Notes under the pieces: generated by a model
What the model was told of the DNA's origin: nothing
What the model saw: the letters and a program-made list of their open reading frames with translations, nothing else
The model's database searches: none
Assembly (NCBI GenBank): GCA_902775835.1
Contig: CACYNZ010000217.1
Span: forward strand, 1 to 6,338
Direction of reading: 5' to 3'
Source of the DNA: an uncultured Eubacteriales bacterium
GTDB lineage: Bacteria; Bacillota_A; Clostridia; Christensenellales; Aristaeellaceae
DNA length: 6,338 bases
Shown here: piece by piece, positions 1 through 6,224 of the stretch
Layout: each line of letters opens with the position of its first letter
Numbering within the stretch: position 1 is the stretch's first letter
Translations under genes and position numbers: made by a program

Positions 1-2
1 CC

Positions 3-938
3 AACGTGGAAACCGTCGAAGGGAGAAACCCCACTGTCATCATGAAGGGGATTAAAAACCCTGTGGAAGTTGAGCATTTCCGGAAGGCACATATTCGGGA
101 CGGTGTTGCTGTCACCCGTTTTATGTACTGGCTCAAGAAAAACGTTGGGAAAATCCCCATGACTGAAATCAGTGCAGCAGAGAAGCTTGAGTCTTTCCGC
201 AAAGAACAACCGCTGTATATCGGACCCAGCTTTTCACCGATCATGGCGTTTGCCGAGAACGGTGCCATAGTCCATTATCATGTCACGGAGGAGACCTGCG
301 CCAAGATCGAACCACGGTCCTTCCTGCTTGCAGATACCGGCGGACAGTACATGGACGGCACCACAGATATCACCAGAACGTTTGCGCTCGGTGAACTGAC
401 AGATGAAGAGAAAAAAATGTATACGCTGGTTCTTCTTGGTCATCTGCATCTTGGTCACGCCAAGTTCCGCTACGGCACTTCAGGCGCAAATCTTGATTAT
501 CTAGCCCGTGAACCCCTGTGGCGTTATGGACTTGACTATAATCATGGAACCGGCCATGGTGTAGGCTATGTGCTGAGTGTTCATGAAGGTCCCCAGAGCT
601 TCCGCTATCAGAAGATGAACGTTTTGCATTCAGAGATTCTGGAACCCGGTATGGTGACCAGTGATGAACCCGGTATTTATCTCGAGGGCAAATTCGGTGT
701 GCGCCTGGAAAATCTGACAGTGGTCTGCGAAGATGAAACCACAGAATATGGTCGGTTTTTGCGTCTCGACTATCTGACCATGGTTCCATGGGATCTGGAT
801 GCTATCGATTTCTCTCTGATGACTGATGCAGACAGGACACTTCTTAATCAGTATCACGAGGAAGTCCGCCGGAATATTCTGCCTTATCTGGAAGGTGATG
901 AAGCGGAATGGCTGAAACAGGCAACCCGAGCGGTATGA
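3..938 (+). CDS. Xaa-Pro aminopeptidase (aminopeptidase P, peptidase family M24), 5'-truncated by window edge
   Basis: Cytosolic metallopeptidase that removes an N-terminal residue preceding proline. The frame is open to the left edge, and the GTG at 6 is an internal valine rather than a start, so the N-terminal creatinase-type domains lie outside the window. Counting that GTG as residue 1, the pita-bread fold is complete. The five metal ligands are D110 (LLADTGGQY), D121 (GTTDITRTF), H184 (HGTGHGVG), E221 (SDEPGIY) and E235 (RLENL). H193 in VHEGP is a conserved active-site histidine. The last ~60 residues (NQYHEEVRRNILPYL...EWL) match the C-terminal extension typical of long, ~590-residue aminopeptidase P proteins, so about half is present. 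It is the first visible gene of a row with the TetR regulator and deoD. The motifs make the family call secure; exact peptide specificity is inferred. Confidence 0.93.
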   Translation, partial: NVETVEGRNPTVIMKGIKNPVEVEHFRKAHIRDGVAVTRFMYWLKKNVGKIPMTEISAAEKLESFRKEQPLYIGPSFSPIMAFAENGAIVHYHVTEETCAKIEPRSFLLADTGGQYMDGTTDITRTFALGELTDEEKKMYTLVLLGHLHLGHAKFRYGTSGANLDYLAREPLWRYGLDYNHGTGHGVGYVLSVHEGPQSFRYQKMNVLHSEILEPGMVTSDEPGIYLEGKFGVRLENLTVVCEDETTEYGRFLRLDYLTMVPWDLDAIDFSLMTDADRTLLNQYHEEVRRNILPYLEGDEAEWLKQATRAV

Positions 939-958
939 TGCAGCGGCAGGTGAATGGC

Positions 959-1648
959 ATGAAAAAAGGTGAATCAACCCGTCTTGAGATTCTTCAGGTG
1001 GCTGACAGACTGTTCTGTTCCAAAGGCTACGACCAGACAAGCGTGCAGGATATTCTTGATATCATTCACGGAAGCAAAGGTGGATTCTATCATCATTTTC
1101 CTTCAAAAGATGCTGTCCTTCAGACGCTTTGTCAGCAGCGCGCTGAGCGGGCAAAAGCCAGAGCGAACGAATCACTTATCAGCATAACAGACCCTTTGAT
1201 TCGGCTTAACACCATATTTACGCACTGTATTCCACTGCGTATGGACGACGCATCATTCATTGCGACAGTCCTTCCGCTTCTGAGACGCCCCGAAGGAATG
1301 ACTGTGCGGGTCGTTTATCAGGATGCCATTATTGATGCCTTCAAAAGTCTTCTGGACAGGGAAATCGCACGCGCAAAGTCCGAACAGGTGCTGTTTCCCT
1401 GTGCCAATGACATCGGCATAACCATCCTGACTCTGACCAATGCTTTCTGGCTTGAATGCGCTCTTCTGATTCCTCTGGACAGCAGCAAAGATGCAAACTG
1501 TGCATCAGTAATTCCGGTTCTTAACAGGTATCGCATGCTTCTCGAACATATGCTGAATGCCCCTTATGGAAGTATCTCCCTGATGAACCTTGAGCAATGG
1601 GAAGAATTCACAAACCGGGTAATGCTGCTGATGAAACATGGTATATAA
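959..1648 (+). CDS. TetR/AcrR-family transcriptional regulator
   Basis: Probable one-component DNA-binding repressor of 229 residues from the chosen start. Residues 1-60 form the TetR_N domain: MKKGESTRLEILQVADRLF (helix 1), then TSVQDILDII and GSKGGFYHHFPSKDAVL, the hallmark helix-turn-helix with the G-x-FYHHF-K/D-L ending. The remaining ~165 residues are a largely helical ligand/dimerisation domain with no motif I can assign to a ligand. In-frame ATGs also exist at 908, 935 and 938. I chose 959 because the TetR fold begins there and CAGGTG lies about 6 bases upstream; the 935/938 ATGs overlap the peptidase stop and have no clear ribosome site. Distance to the peptidase stop is 20 bp and to deoD 21 bp, so it is probably co-transcribed and may control this row. 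The target is unknown. Confidence 0.87.
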   Translation: MKKGESTRLEILQVADRLFCSKGYDQTSVQDILDIIHGSKGGFYHHFPSKDAVLQTLCQQRAERAKARANESLISITDPLIRLNTIFTHCIPLRMDDASFIATVLPLLRRPEGMTVRVVYQDAIIDAFKSLLDREIARAKSEQVLFPCANDIGITILTLTNAFWLECALLIPLDSSKDANCASVIPVLNRYRMLLEHMLNAPYGSISLMNLEQWEEFTNRVMLLMKHGI

Positions 1649-1669
1649 AAAACAGAAAGGATGAAGAAC

Positions 1670-2377
1670 ATGAGTAACACGCCGACCCCACACATTGCAG
1701 CAAAAGAAGGGGATTTCGCTCCAACTGTCCTCATGCCTGGTGATCCTTTACGTTCCAAGTTTATTGCTGACAATTTCCTGGAATCTCCAAGACTTGTCAA
1801 CAATGTGCGCGGTGTACAGGGATATACCGGTCTTTACAAAGGAAAGCCGGTCTCTGTCATGGCTTCCGGTATGGGTATCCCTTCCATCGGCATCTACTCC
1901 TATGAACTGTTTCACTTTTTCAATGTGGAAAACATTATTCGGGTTGGAACCGCAGGAATGCTGAATCAGAACCTCAAGGTTCGCGATGTGGTTCTTGGCA
2001 TGAGTGCCTACACCAATTCCAATTTTGGCAGGCAATATGGTTTTGACGGGAATGTGGCTCCGTGCTGCTCCTGGAAACTTCTTTCCAAAGCCATGGAAGC
2101 GGGAAGGAAACTCGGAATCGAGCCTGTTCCCGGAGCCCTGTATTCGTCTGATATTTTCTATGATGAATCGGATCCTGGAGAAATACTCAGAAAGCTCGGT
2201 GTGCTCGCTGTAGAAATGGAAGCCGCCGCTTTATACATGAATGCAGCAAGAGCCGGCAAGAATGCTCTGTGCATATGTACGATTTCTGACAATCCTATAA
2301 CCGGGGAATCTCTTTCCTCAGAAGATCGTCAGAATACCTTTACCCAGATGATGGAAATTGCTCTGGAAATCGCATAA
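1670..2377 (+). CDS. deoD: purine nucleoside phosphorylase, DeoD type
   Basis: Cytosolic enzyme of purine salvage that cleaves purine (deoxy)nucleosides with phosphate to free base and (deoxy)ribose-1-phosphate, normally as a hexamer. The protein has 235 residues, close to the ~235-239 usual for DeoD. Family landmarks from the chosen start are H8 near the N-terminus, MPGDPLR with R28, NNVRG with R47, the phosphate-binding RVGTAG with R91, VEMEAA (182-187) for ribose binding, the catalytic aspartate D207 in TISDN, and R220 in EDRQNTF, matching the Asp204/Arg217 pair of E. coli. Start choice: AAAGGA at 1656-1661 sits directly against the ATG at 1661 but about 8 bases before the ATG at 1670, so 1670 (MSNTPTPHIAAKEGDF) is preferred. 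It is the last gene of the peptidase-TetR row and is followed at once by a strong hairpin. Confidence 0.95.
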   Translation: MSNTPTPHIAAKEGDFAPTVLMPGDPLRSKFIADNFLESPRLVNNVRGVQGYTGLYKGKPVSVMASGMGIPSIGIYSYELFHFFNVENIIRVGTAGMLNQNLKVRDVVLGMSAYTNSNFGRQYGFDGNVAPCCSWKLLSKAMEAGRKLGIEPVPGALYSSDIFYDESDPGEILRKLGVLAVEMEAAALYMNAARAGKNALCICTISDNPITGESLSSEDRQNTFTQMMEIALEIA

Positions 2378-2380
2378 TGG

Positions 2381-2415
2381 AAAATCAGGCTGCACAAAAT
2401 GCGCAGCCTGATTTT
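2381..2415. terminator. bidirectional intrinsic terminator between deoD and the alarmone synthetase gene
   Basis: A perfect 13-bp inverted repeat: AAAATCAGGCTGC (2381-2393) pairs with GCAGCCTGATTTT (2403-2415) around a 9-base loop. The A-tract on one side and T-tract on the other give each strand a GC-rich stem followed by Ts, although the T-run is only four long on either strand. It lies three bases after the deoD stop, and its last base is also the last base of the convergent synthetase stop codon, so it can end both transcripts. Confidence 0.88.
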
Positions 2416-3059
2416 CATTTCTGTTCCAGATCATCCAGTCGATCGTGAATCGACTGCATCTTGGAATCCAGGTTTGATATATCTTCCGCTACCTGCATCA
2501 GCTCCGTCACCACATCCGATGGAACATACTCCTTGGATTTGTATCGCAGGCTGTGTTCAAGCGTTGCCCAGAAGTCCATGGCTATGGTTCGAATCTGTAT
2601 CTCGACAGGCACCTGGGTCCTTCCTTCAGAAAGATATACCGGAATTTCCGCAACAATATGTAGGCTCCGATAGCCGTTGGGTTTCGGATGTGCAATATAA
2701 TTGCGTATCCTGAGTACATTCAGATCATCCATGGTAAGCAAAAGGCTCTGGATGGTATAGATATCCTGCAGATACGAACAAATCACGCGGATTCCGGCAA
2801 TATCCTGAAATGAGTCAATGGCTGTTTCCAGATTCAATGGAAGCCCTTTTCGAACCAGTTTGTTATACATGCTCTCCACGGTTTTCAACCGGCTGTCTAT
2901 GTGATGGATCGGGTTCCGGTCATGATGCTGCTGAAATTCTGTATTCAGAATTTCCAGTTTGGTAACCACTTCAGAAATAGCTGCCTGATACCTGCATTTT
3001 ATCGGATAAAACTGTTTTTCCATTTCTTCCAGTTTCTGGGAATCAACATGGTCTTTCAA
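2415..3059 (-). CDS. small alarmone synthetase, GTP pyrophosphokinase of the RelQ/YjbM type
   Basis: Single-domain synthetase that transfers pyrophosphate from ATP to GDP/GTP to make ppGpp/pppGpp; no hydrolase, TGS or ACT domain is present. Length is 214 residues from the chosen start, about the size of RelQ. Visible motifs are SRLKTVESMYNKL (56-68), QDIAGIRV with the metal-binding D86, the HPKPNGYRSLH loop with the base-stacking Y130, VEIQIRT with catalytic E153, and FWATLEHSLRYK (163-174). A C-terminal helical tail follows, as in tetrameric RelQ. Oddity: position 120 is Asn (RNYIAHPK) where relatives have Asp (DYI). Start: TTG at 3059 is preceded by AGAAGGAAGG with 9 bases spacing and overlaps a small upstream ORF as TTGA. 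Alternatives are TTG at 3101 and ATG at 3023. Alignment to RelQ supports a start near 3059. RelQ versus RelP is not settled by sequence alone. Confidence 0.9.
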   Translation of the reverse strand: MKDHVDSQKLEEMEKQFYPIKCRYQAAISEVVTKLEILNTEFQQHHDRNPIHHIDSRLKTVESMYNKLVRKGLPLNLETAIDSFQDIAGIRVICSYLQDIYTIQSLLLTMDDLNVLRIRNYIAHPKPNGYRSLHIVAEIPVYLSEGRTQVPVEIQIRTIAMDFWATLEHSLRYKSKEYVPSDVVTELMQVAEDISNLDSKMQSIHDRLDDLEQK

Positions 3060-3226
3060 GCCTCTAAGCCTTCCTTCTGGTTTTCTATGGGAAATCCGCA
3101 AAATTCCGTTCTCTTCAAATCAGATTTGAACCCGTTCCCATATCGCGTTTCTTTCCGCCATCCCTGCAGTCCTGTCGCTGTAACTGCCTCGCATCGCTCC
3201 GTTGTGGCACCCTTCGCCTGAACCAT
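3056..3226 (-). CDS. candidate 56-residue ORF coupled to the alarmone synthetase start (uncertain)
   Basis: An ATG-initiated frame of 56 codons (begins MVQAKGATTERCEAV, ends ENQKEGLEA) fills most of the leader between the synthetase promoter and its gene. Its TGA stop overlaps the synthetase TTG start as TTGA, a typical translational-coupling arrangement. I recognise no domain; it has two cysteines (C12, C43), one tryptophan, no signal peptide and no membrane segment. Against it, no Shine-Dalgarno sequence precedes the ATG (an in-frame TAG lies one codon upstream), and another minus-strand frame is also open across part of this stretch. It may be a real small protein, a leader peptide, or chance. 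Confidence 0.28.
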   Translation of the reverse strand: MVQAKGATTERCEAVTATGLQGWRKETRYGNGFKSDLKRTEFCGFPIENQKEGLEA

Positions 3227-3295
3227 GGGCTAAAAACAGACAGTATGATCATCTGACAGAACACAAGGCAATGCAGCGAATGCCCCTGCTTTGAG

Positions 3296-3304
3296 ATTAT
3301 ACCA
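3296..3304 (-). promoter_or_regulatory. extended -10 promoter element for the alarmone synthetase
   Basis: Read on the minus strand, these bases are TGGTATAAT: a perfect TATAAT with the TGn extension that can substitute for a good -35. No TTGACA-like hexamer sits 16-18 bases upstream. Transcription would begin near 3289, giving a leader of roughly 230 nt before the TTG start. A weaker alternative minus-strand promoter is TTGCCT (3266-3271) with CATACT (3242-3247), 18 bases apart. Confidence 0.5.
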
Positions 3305-3323
3305 CGCATTCCCACGGGAGATA

Positions 3324-3329
3324 TATAAT
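3324..3329 (+). promoter_or_regulatory. possible -10 box for topA
   Basis: A perfect TATAAT on the plus strand, about 105 bases before the topA start and only 22 bases from the opposing TATAAT, which would make a compact divergent promoter pair. No acceptable -35 is seen at 16-18 bases spacing and no TGn extension is present, so the assignment rests on the -10 alone. Confidence 0.33.
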
Positions 3330-3373
3330 GAAGTTGCTTTTTTCAGCAATCTATGATAGCATCTCAACGCGAT

Positions 3374-3392
3374 CCGGGGGACCGGTTTTTTT
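3374..3392 (+). terminator. possible attenuator-like hairpin with T7 tail in the topA leader
   Basis: CCGG (3374-3377), a GGGA loop of the stable GNRA class, then CCGG (3382-3385), followed directly by seven Ts (3386-3392). The stem has only four G-C pairs, so termination would be weak or conditional. It lies 40 bases before the topA ATG and downstream of the possible -10, where a leader attenuator would be expected. A competing antiterminator pairing was not identified. Confidence 0.3.
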
Positions 3393-3432
3393 CAATCCAA
3401 CTTCAATGTATGTTCTTTTGGAGGAAGTTATC

Positions 3433-5553
3433 ATGGCCGCATCAAAGCGCAAGCTTATCATCGTCGAATCTCCTGCGAAAGCAAGGACGATTAGCAGATT
3501 TCTGGGAAGCAGCTACAAGGTTGAAGCGTCGCAGGGGCATGTCCGCGATCTTCCCAAATCACAGCTGGGCGTGGACGTGGATCATGATTTTGATCTGAAG
3601 TATATTACCATTCGCGGTCGCGGTGATATCATCAGCACCATAAAGAAAGAAGCCAAAAACGCTTCCAAGATATATCTTGCAACTGACCCTGACCGTGAAG
3701 GGGAAGCGATTTCCTGGCATCTTGCCCACATTCTTGGACTTGACACCAAATCTCCGTGCAGAATCGAGTTCCATGAAGTCACCAAATCCGCTGTTCAGGA
3801 TGCCATCAAGCACCCCAGAGTGATCGATATGGATCTCGTGGATGCACAGCAGGCCCGGCGCGTGCTCGATCGGCTGGTCGGTTATCAGATCAGCCCGATT
3901 CTGTGGGCCAAGGTGAAAAAAGGCCTTTCTGCAGGCCGTGTACAGTCTGTGGTAACCCGTATGGTTGTGGATCGCGAGAACGAAATCGATGCATTCATAC
4001 CGGAAGAATACTGGGAAATCAAGGCAGATGCTTTGATTGACGGCCAGAAAAAGCCGATTCAGGTTTCTCTTTCTTCCATCAATGACACCAAGGTATCACT
4101 GCACTGTTCAGAAGAAGCTGAAAAAGCAGCAGATCTTGTCCGCCAGGCAAAATATACTGTCACCAGCGTCAAAAAAAGCGAACGGAGACGTTTCCCGGCT
4201 CCGCCTTTTACCACTTCTTCGCTTCAGCAGGAAGCCAGCAGGAAACTTGGATTTTCCACAGCAAAAACCATGCAGGTTGTGCAGCAGCTTTATGAAGGAA
4301 TCGATATAGAAGGCGAGGGAACACAGGGTATCGTCACCTATATCCGTACAGACAGTGTACGCGTCTCTGATGAAGCACTTTCTGCGATTCGTGCATTCAT
4401 TCCGGATCACTTCGGTAAAGAATATCTCCCCGATACACCAAATGTGTTCAAGGGAAGGAAGAATGCACAGGACGCTCATGAAGCCATTCGTCCCACTGAC
4501 ATCAGACGGACACCGGATTCAATCAAGAATTCTCTCTCAAAAGACCAGTACCATCTGTACCGTCTTATCTACAATCGTACAATTGCTAGTCAGATGACTC
4601 AGGCCGTTTACGAAACTCTGGCTGCTGACATGACCGGCAACGGCACCGTGCTGCATTTCTACGGGGAACACCGCGTCTTCCAGGGATTTACACTGGTCTA
4701 TGAAGATGGAAAAGATGAGGAGGAGCCTTCTTCTGAATCCAGAATTCCCCTGATTCATGAAGGTTCCGAAGTATCTATTGAGAACATTGAAACACAGCAG
4801 CATTTTACACAGCCGCCTGCCCGCTATACCGAAGCCTCACTTGTGCATGCCATGGAAGAAAAGGGGATTGGACGCCCTTCCACTTATGCCCCCACCATTA
4901 CAACCATTATTACCCGTGGATACATTTCCCGAGAGAAAAAACGCCTTTATCCCACTGAACTCGGAAAAATGGTGACATCCATGATGGAACAGTGTTTTTC
5001 CGAGATTGTGGATGTTGATTTTACTGCCTCACTGGAGGACCGTCTGGATCACGTGGAAGACGGCACTACTGAATGGAAGAGCATTCTCAGAGATTTTTAT
5101 CCGGAATTCCAGGAAGAGCTGAAAAAGGCAGAAACCGATATTGAGAAAGTTGAAATCAAGGACGAGCCCAGTGACGTTATCTGCGATCAGTGCGGAGCCA
5201 CCATGGTATACAAAATGGGCCGTTATGGCAGATTTCTTGCCTGTCCCAATTTTCCTGCATGCCGGAACACAAAGCCGATTCTCAACTATATTGACACCAG
5301 ATGTCCCAAGTGTGGAAGCAGACTGCTGGAAAATATCAGCAAGAAAAACCGTAAGTTTTACGGGTGCGAAAAATATCCAGAGTGTGATTTTGTATCCTGG
5401 GAAAAACCCGTTCCGGAATCCTGCCCGAAATGTGGCAGCTATATGGTCGAGAAGCGTGGGAAGCACCATGATCTCTGGTACCTCTGTTCCAATGAAACCT
5501 GCAGGTTCCGCAAAGAAATGAAAGACATGGATACCGAATCGGAGGAAGTATGA
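3433..5553 (+). CDS. topA: DNA topoisomerase I (type IA)
   Basis: Relaxes negative supercoils by a single-strand break through a 5'-phosphotyrosine link; cytosolic, nucleoid-associated. The protein is 706 residues, a normal size for Firmicutes TopA. The TOPRIM domain starts at [11 protein letters not shown] (general acid E12) and holds the Mg-binding DPDREGE (D85, D87, E91). Then come SAGRVQS (167-172), the active site [10 protein letters not shown] with nucleophile Y303, the [10 protein letters not shown] motif (346-355) and [12 protein letters not shown] (478-489). Three C-terminal tetracysteine zinc ribbons use C584/C587/C604/C610, C624/C627/C645/C651 and C664/C667/C685/C690. The start at 3433 is set by GGAGGAAG (3420-3427) and by the family N-terminus. 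The frame is also open upstream to an ATG at 3328 with its own GGGAG, a possible 35-residue extension. Its stop overlaps trmFO (ATGA). Confidence 0.97.
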   Translation: MAASKRKLIIVESPAKARTISRFLGSSYKVEASQGHVRDLPKSQLGVDVDHDFDLKYITIRGRGDIISTIKKEAKNASKIYLATDPDREGEAISWHLAHILGLDTKSPCRIEFHEVTKSAVQDAIKHPRVIDMDLVDAQQARRVLDRLVGYQISPILWAKVKKGLSAGRVQSVVTRMVVDRENEIDAFIPEEYWEIKADALIDGQKKPIQVSLSSINDTKVSLHCSEEAEKAADLVRQAKYTVTSVKKSERRRFPAPPFTTSSLQQEASRKLGFSTAKTMQVVQQLYEGIDIEGEGTQGIVTYIRTDSVRVSDEALSAIRAFIPDHFGKEYLPDTPNVFKGRKNAQDAHEAIRPTDIRRTPDSIKNSLSKDQYHLYRLIYNRTIASQMTQAVYETLAADMTGNGTVLHFYGEHRVFQGFTLVYEDGKDEEEPSSESRIPLIHEGSEVSIENIETQQHFTQPPARYTEASLVHAMEEKGIGRPSTYAPTITTIITRGYISREKKRLYPTELGKMVTSMMEQCFSEIVDVDFTASLEDRLDHVEDGTTEWKSILRDFYPEFQEELKKAETDIEKVEIKDEPSDVICDQCGATMVYKMGRYGRFLACPNFPACRNTKPILNYIDTRCPKCGSRLLENISKKNRKFYGCEKYPECDFVSWEKPVPESCPKCGSYMVEKRGKHHDLWYLCSNETCRFRKEMKDMDTESEEV

Positions 5554-6224
5554 ACAAACAAGCCATCGTCGTCGGTGCAGGGCTTGCAGGCTGTGAAGCT
5601 GCATGGCAGCTGGCACGGCATGGGATTCAGGTGGAGCTGTATGAAATGAAGCCGCAGAAAAAATCCCCGGCTCATCACAGCGATTCCTTCGCGGAACTTG
5701 TCTGTTCAAATTCCCTGCGTTCCGACAGGCTTTCCAATGGAGTCGGCCTGCTCAAGGAAGAGATGCGTCATCTGAATTCCCTCATTATGGAAGCAGCCGA
5801 TCAGTCCCGGGTGCCTGCAGGTGGTGCGCTGGCCGTGGACCGTAATTCCTTTTCCAGCTATATCACCAACGCGCTTCGTCGGAATCCTCTCATTCATATT
5901 AATGAAGAAGAGGTCACTTCCATTCCGGAAGGTCCGGTCATTATTGCAACCGGTCCTCTGACATCGGATGCGATGGCAGAAACCATAGGAAAACTGCCCG
6001 GGTTAAGCACGTTGAATTTCTATGATGCTGCAGCGCCGATTGTCACAACCGAATCGCTGGATTTCTCAAAAATCTTTCGTCAGTCACGTTATGACCGCGG
6101 TGATGATTATCTCAATTGTCCCATGACAAAAGAGCAGTATTACGCCTTTGTGGATGCACTGGTGCATGCTGAAACCGCTGATATTCATGATTTTGAGGAA
6201 AAGAAAGTATTTGAAGGCTGTTGA
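5550..6224 (+). pseudogene. trmFO: TrmFO, folate/FAD-dependent tRNA (uracil-54-C5) methyltransferase, truncated after the second catalytic Cys
   Basis: TrmFO makes m5U54 in the tRNA T-loop using methylenetetrahydrofolate and FAD. The N-terminal half is textbook: the FAD-binding GAGLAG (9-14), the [19 protein letters not shown]ossmann stretch, [11 protein letters not shown] with catalytic C52 (B. subtilis Cys53), [20 protein letters not shown] and [10 protein letters not shown]. The frame ends at VFEGC, where C224 matches the second catalytic cysteine (Cys226). Relatives then continue MP(I/V)EVMA for ~210 more residues. Here TGA follows directly, and no frame of the remaining 114 bases resembles TrmFO. 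The product would be 224 residues instead of ~435 and almost certainly inactive. It overlaps topA by ATGA with GGAGG at 5541-5545, so the two are co-translated. The truncation may be real, or an assembly junction near the contig end. Confidence 0.85.

Larger units (their letters stand above)
3060..3432. other. divergent control region between the alarmone synthetase gene and topA
   Basis: About 370 bp without an established gene. From right to left it holds the topA ribosome site (GGAGG, 3420-3424), the T7-tailed hairpin, a small hairpin TTGCT/AGCAA (3334-3349), the two opposing TATAAT boxes, and the ~230-nt leader of the minus-strand synthetase. That leader contains a candidate 56-codon ORF, a 13-codon ORF (3120-3161) and the inverted repeat TTCAAAT-CAG-ATTTGAA (3114-3130). 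I tried to match the leader to known riboswitch, T-box, SRP, RNase P and tRNA patterns by eye and found none. Confidence 0.6.

Noticed and set aside
370..789. A 139-codon open frame on the minus strand
   Set aside because: It is antisense to the M24 metal-binding core, which carries all five metal ligands; the composition looks like a mirror frame and no ribosome site or motif supports it.
3120..3122. TGA read as tryptophan, which would join the 13-codon ORF to the synthetase
   Set aside because: The peptidase and topA both end in TGA at the expected family ends, so TGA is a stop in this organism. The synthetase is also full length without the extension.
3123..3132. GGTTCAAATC on the minus strand, resembling a tRNA T-loop
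   Set aside because: The flanking bases do not form a T-stem, and no acceptor, D-arm or anticodon arm can be laid out around it. It is explained by the local TTCAAAT/ATTTGAA palindrome.
3115..3315. A 66-codon minus-strand frame in the intergenic region
   Set aside because: It spans the likely synthetase promoter, so its start would not be transcribed from there, and it has no ribosome site or recognisable motif. The 56-codon frame with the TTGA overlap is the better, though still weak, candidate.
3328..3432. A 741-residue TopA beginning at 3328 as the main product
   Set aside because: Type IA topoisomerases start shortly before the IIVESPAKA motif, and the strong GGAGGAAG site directs the ATG at 3433. 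The longer form is kept only as a possibility in the findings.
5029..5709. A 226-codon open frame on the minus strand
   Set aside because: It lies antisense to the zinc-ribbon end of topA and the start of trmFO, both of which have clear family motifs. Its translation shows no recognisable domain, so it is a shadow frame.
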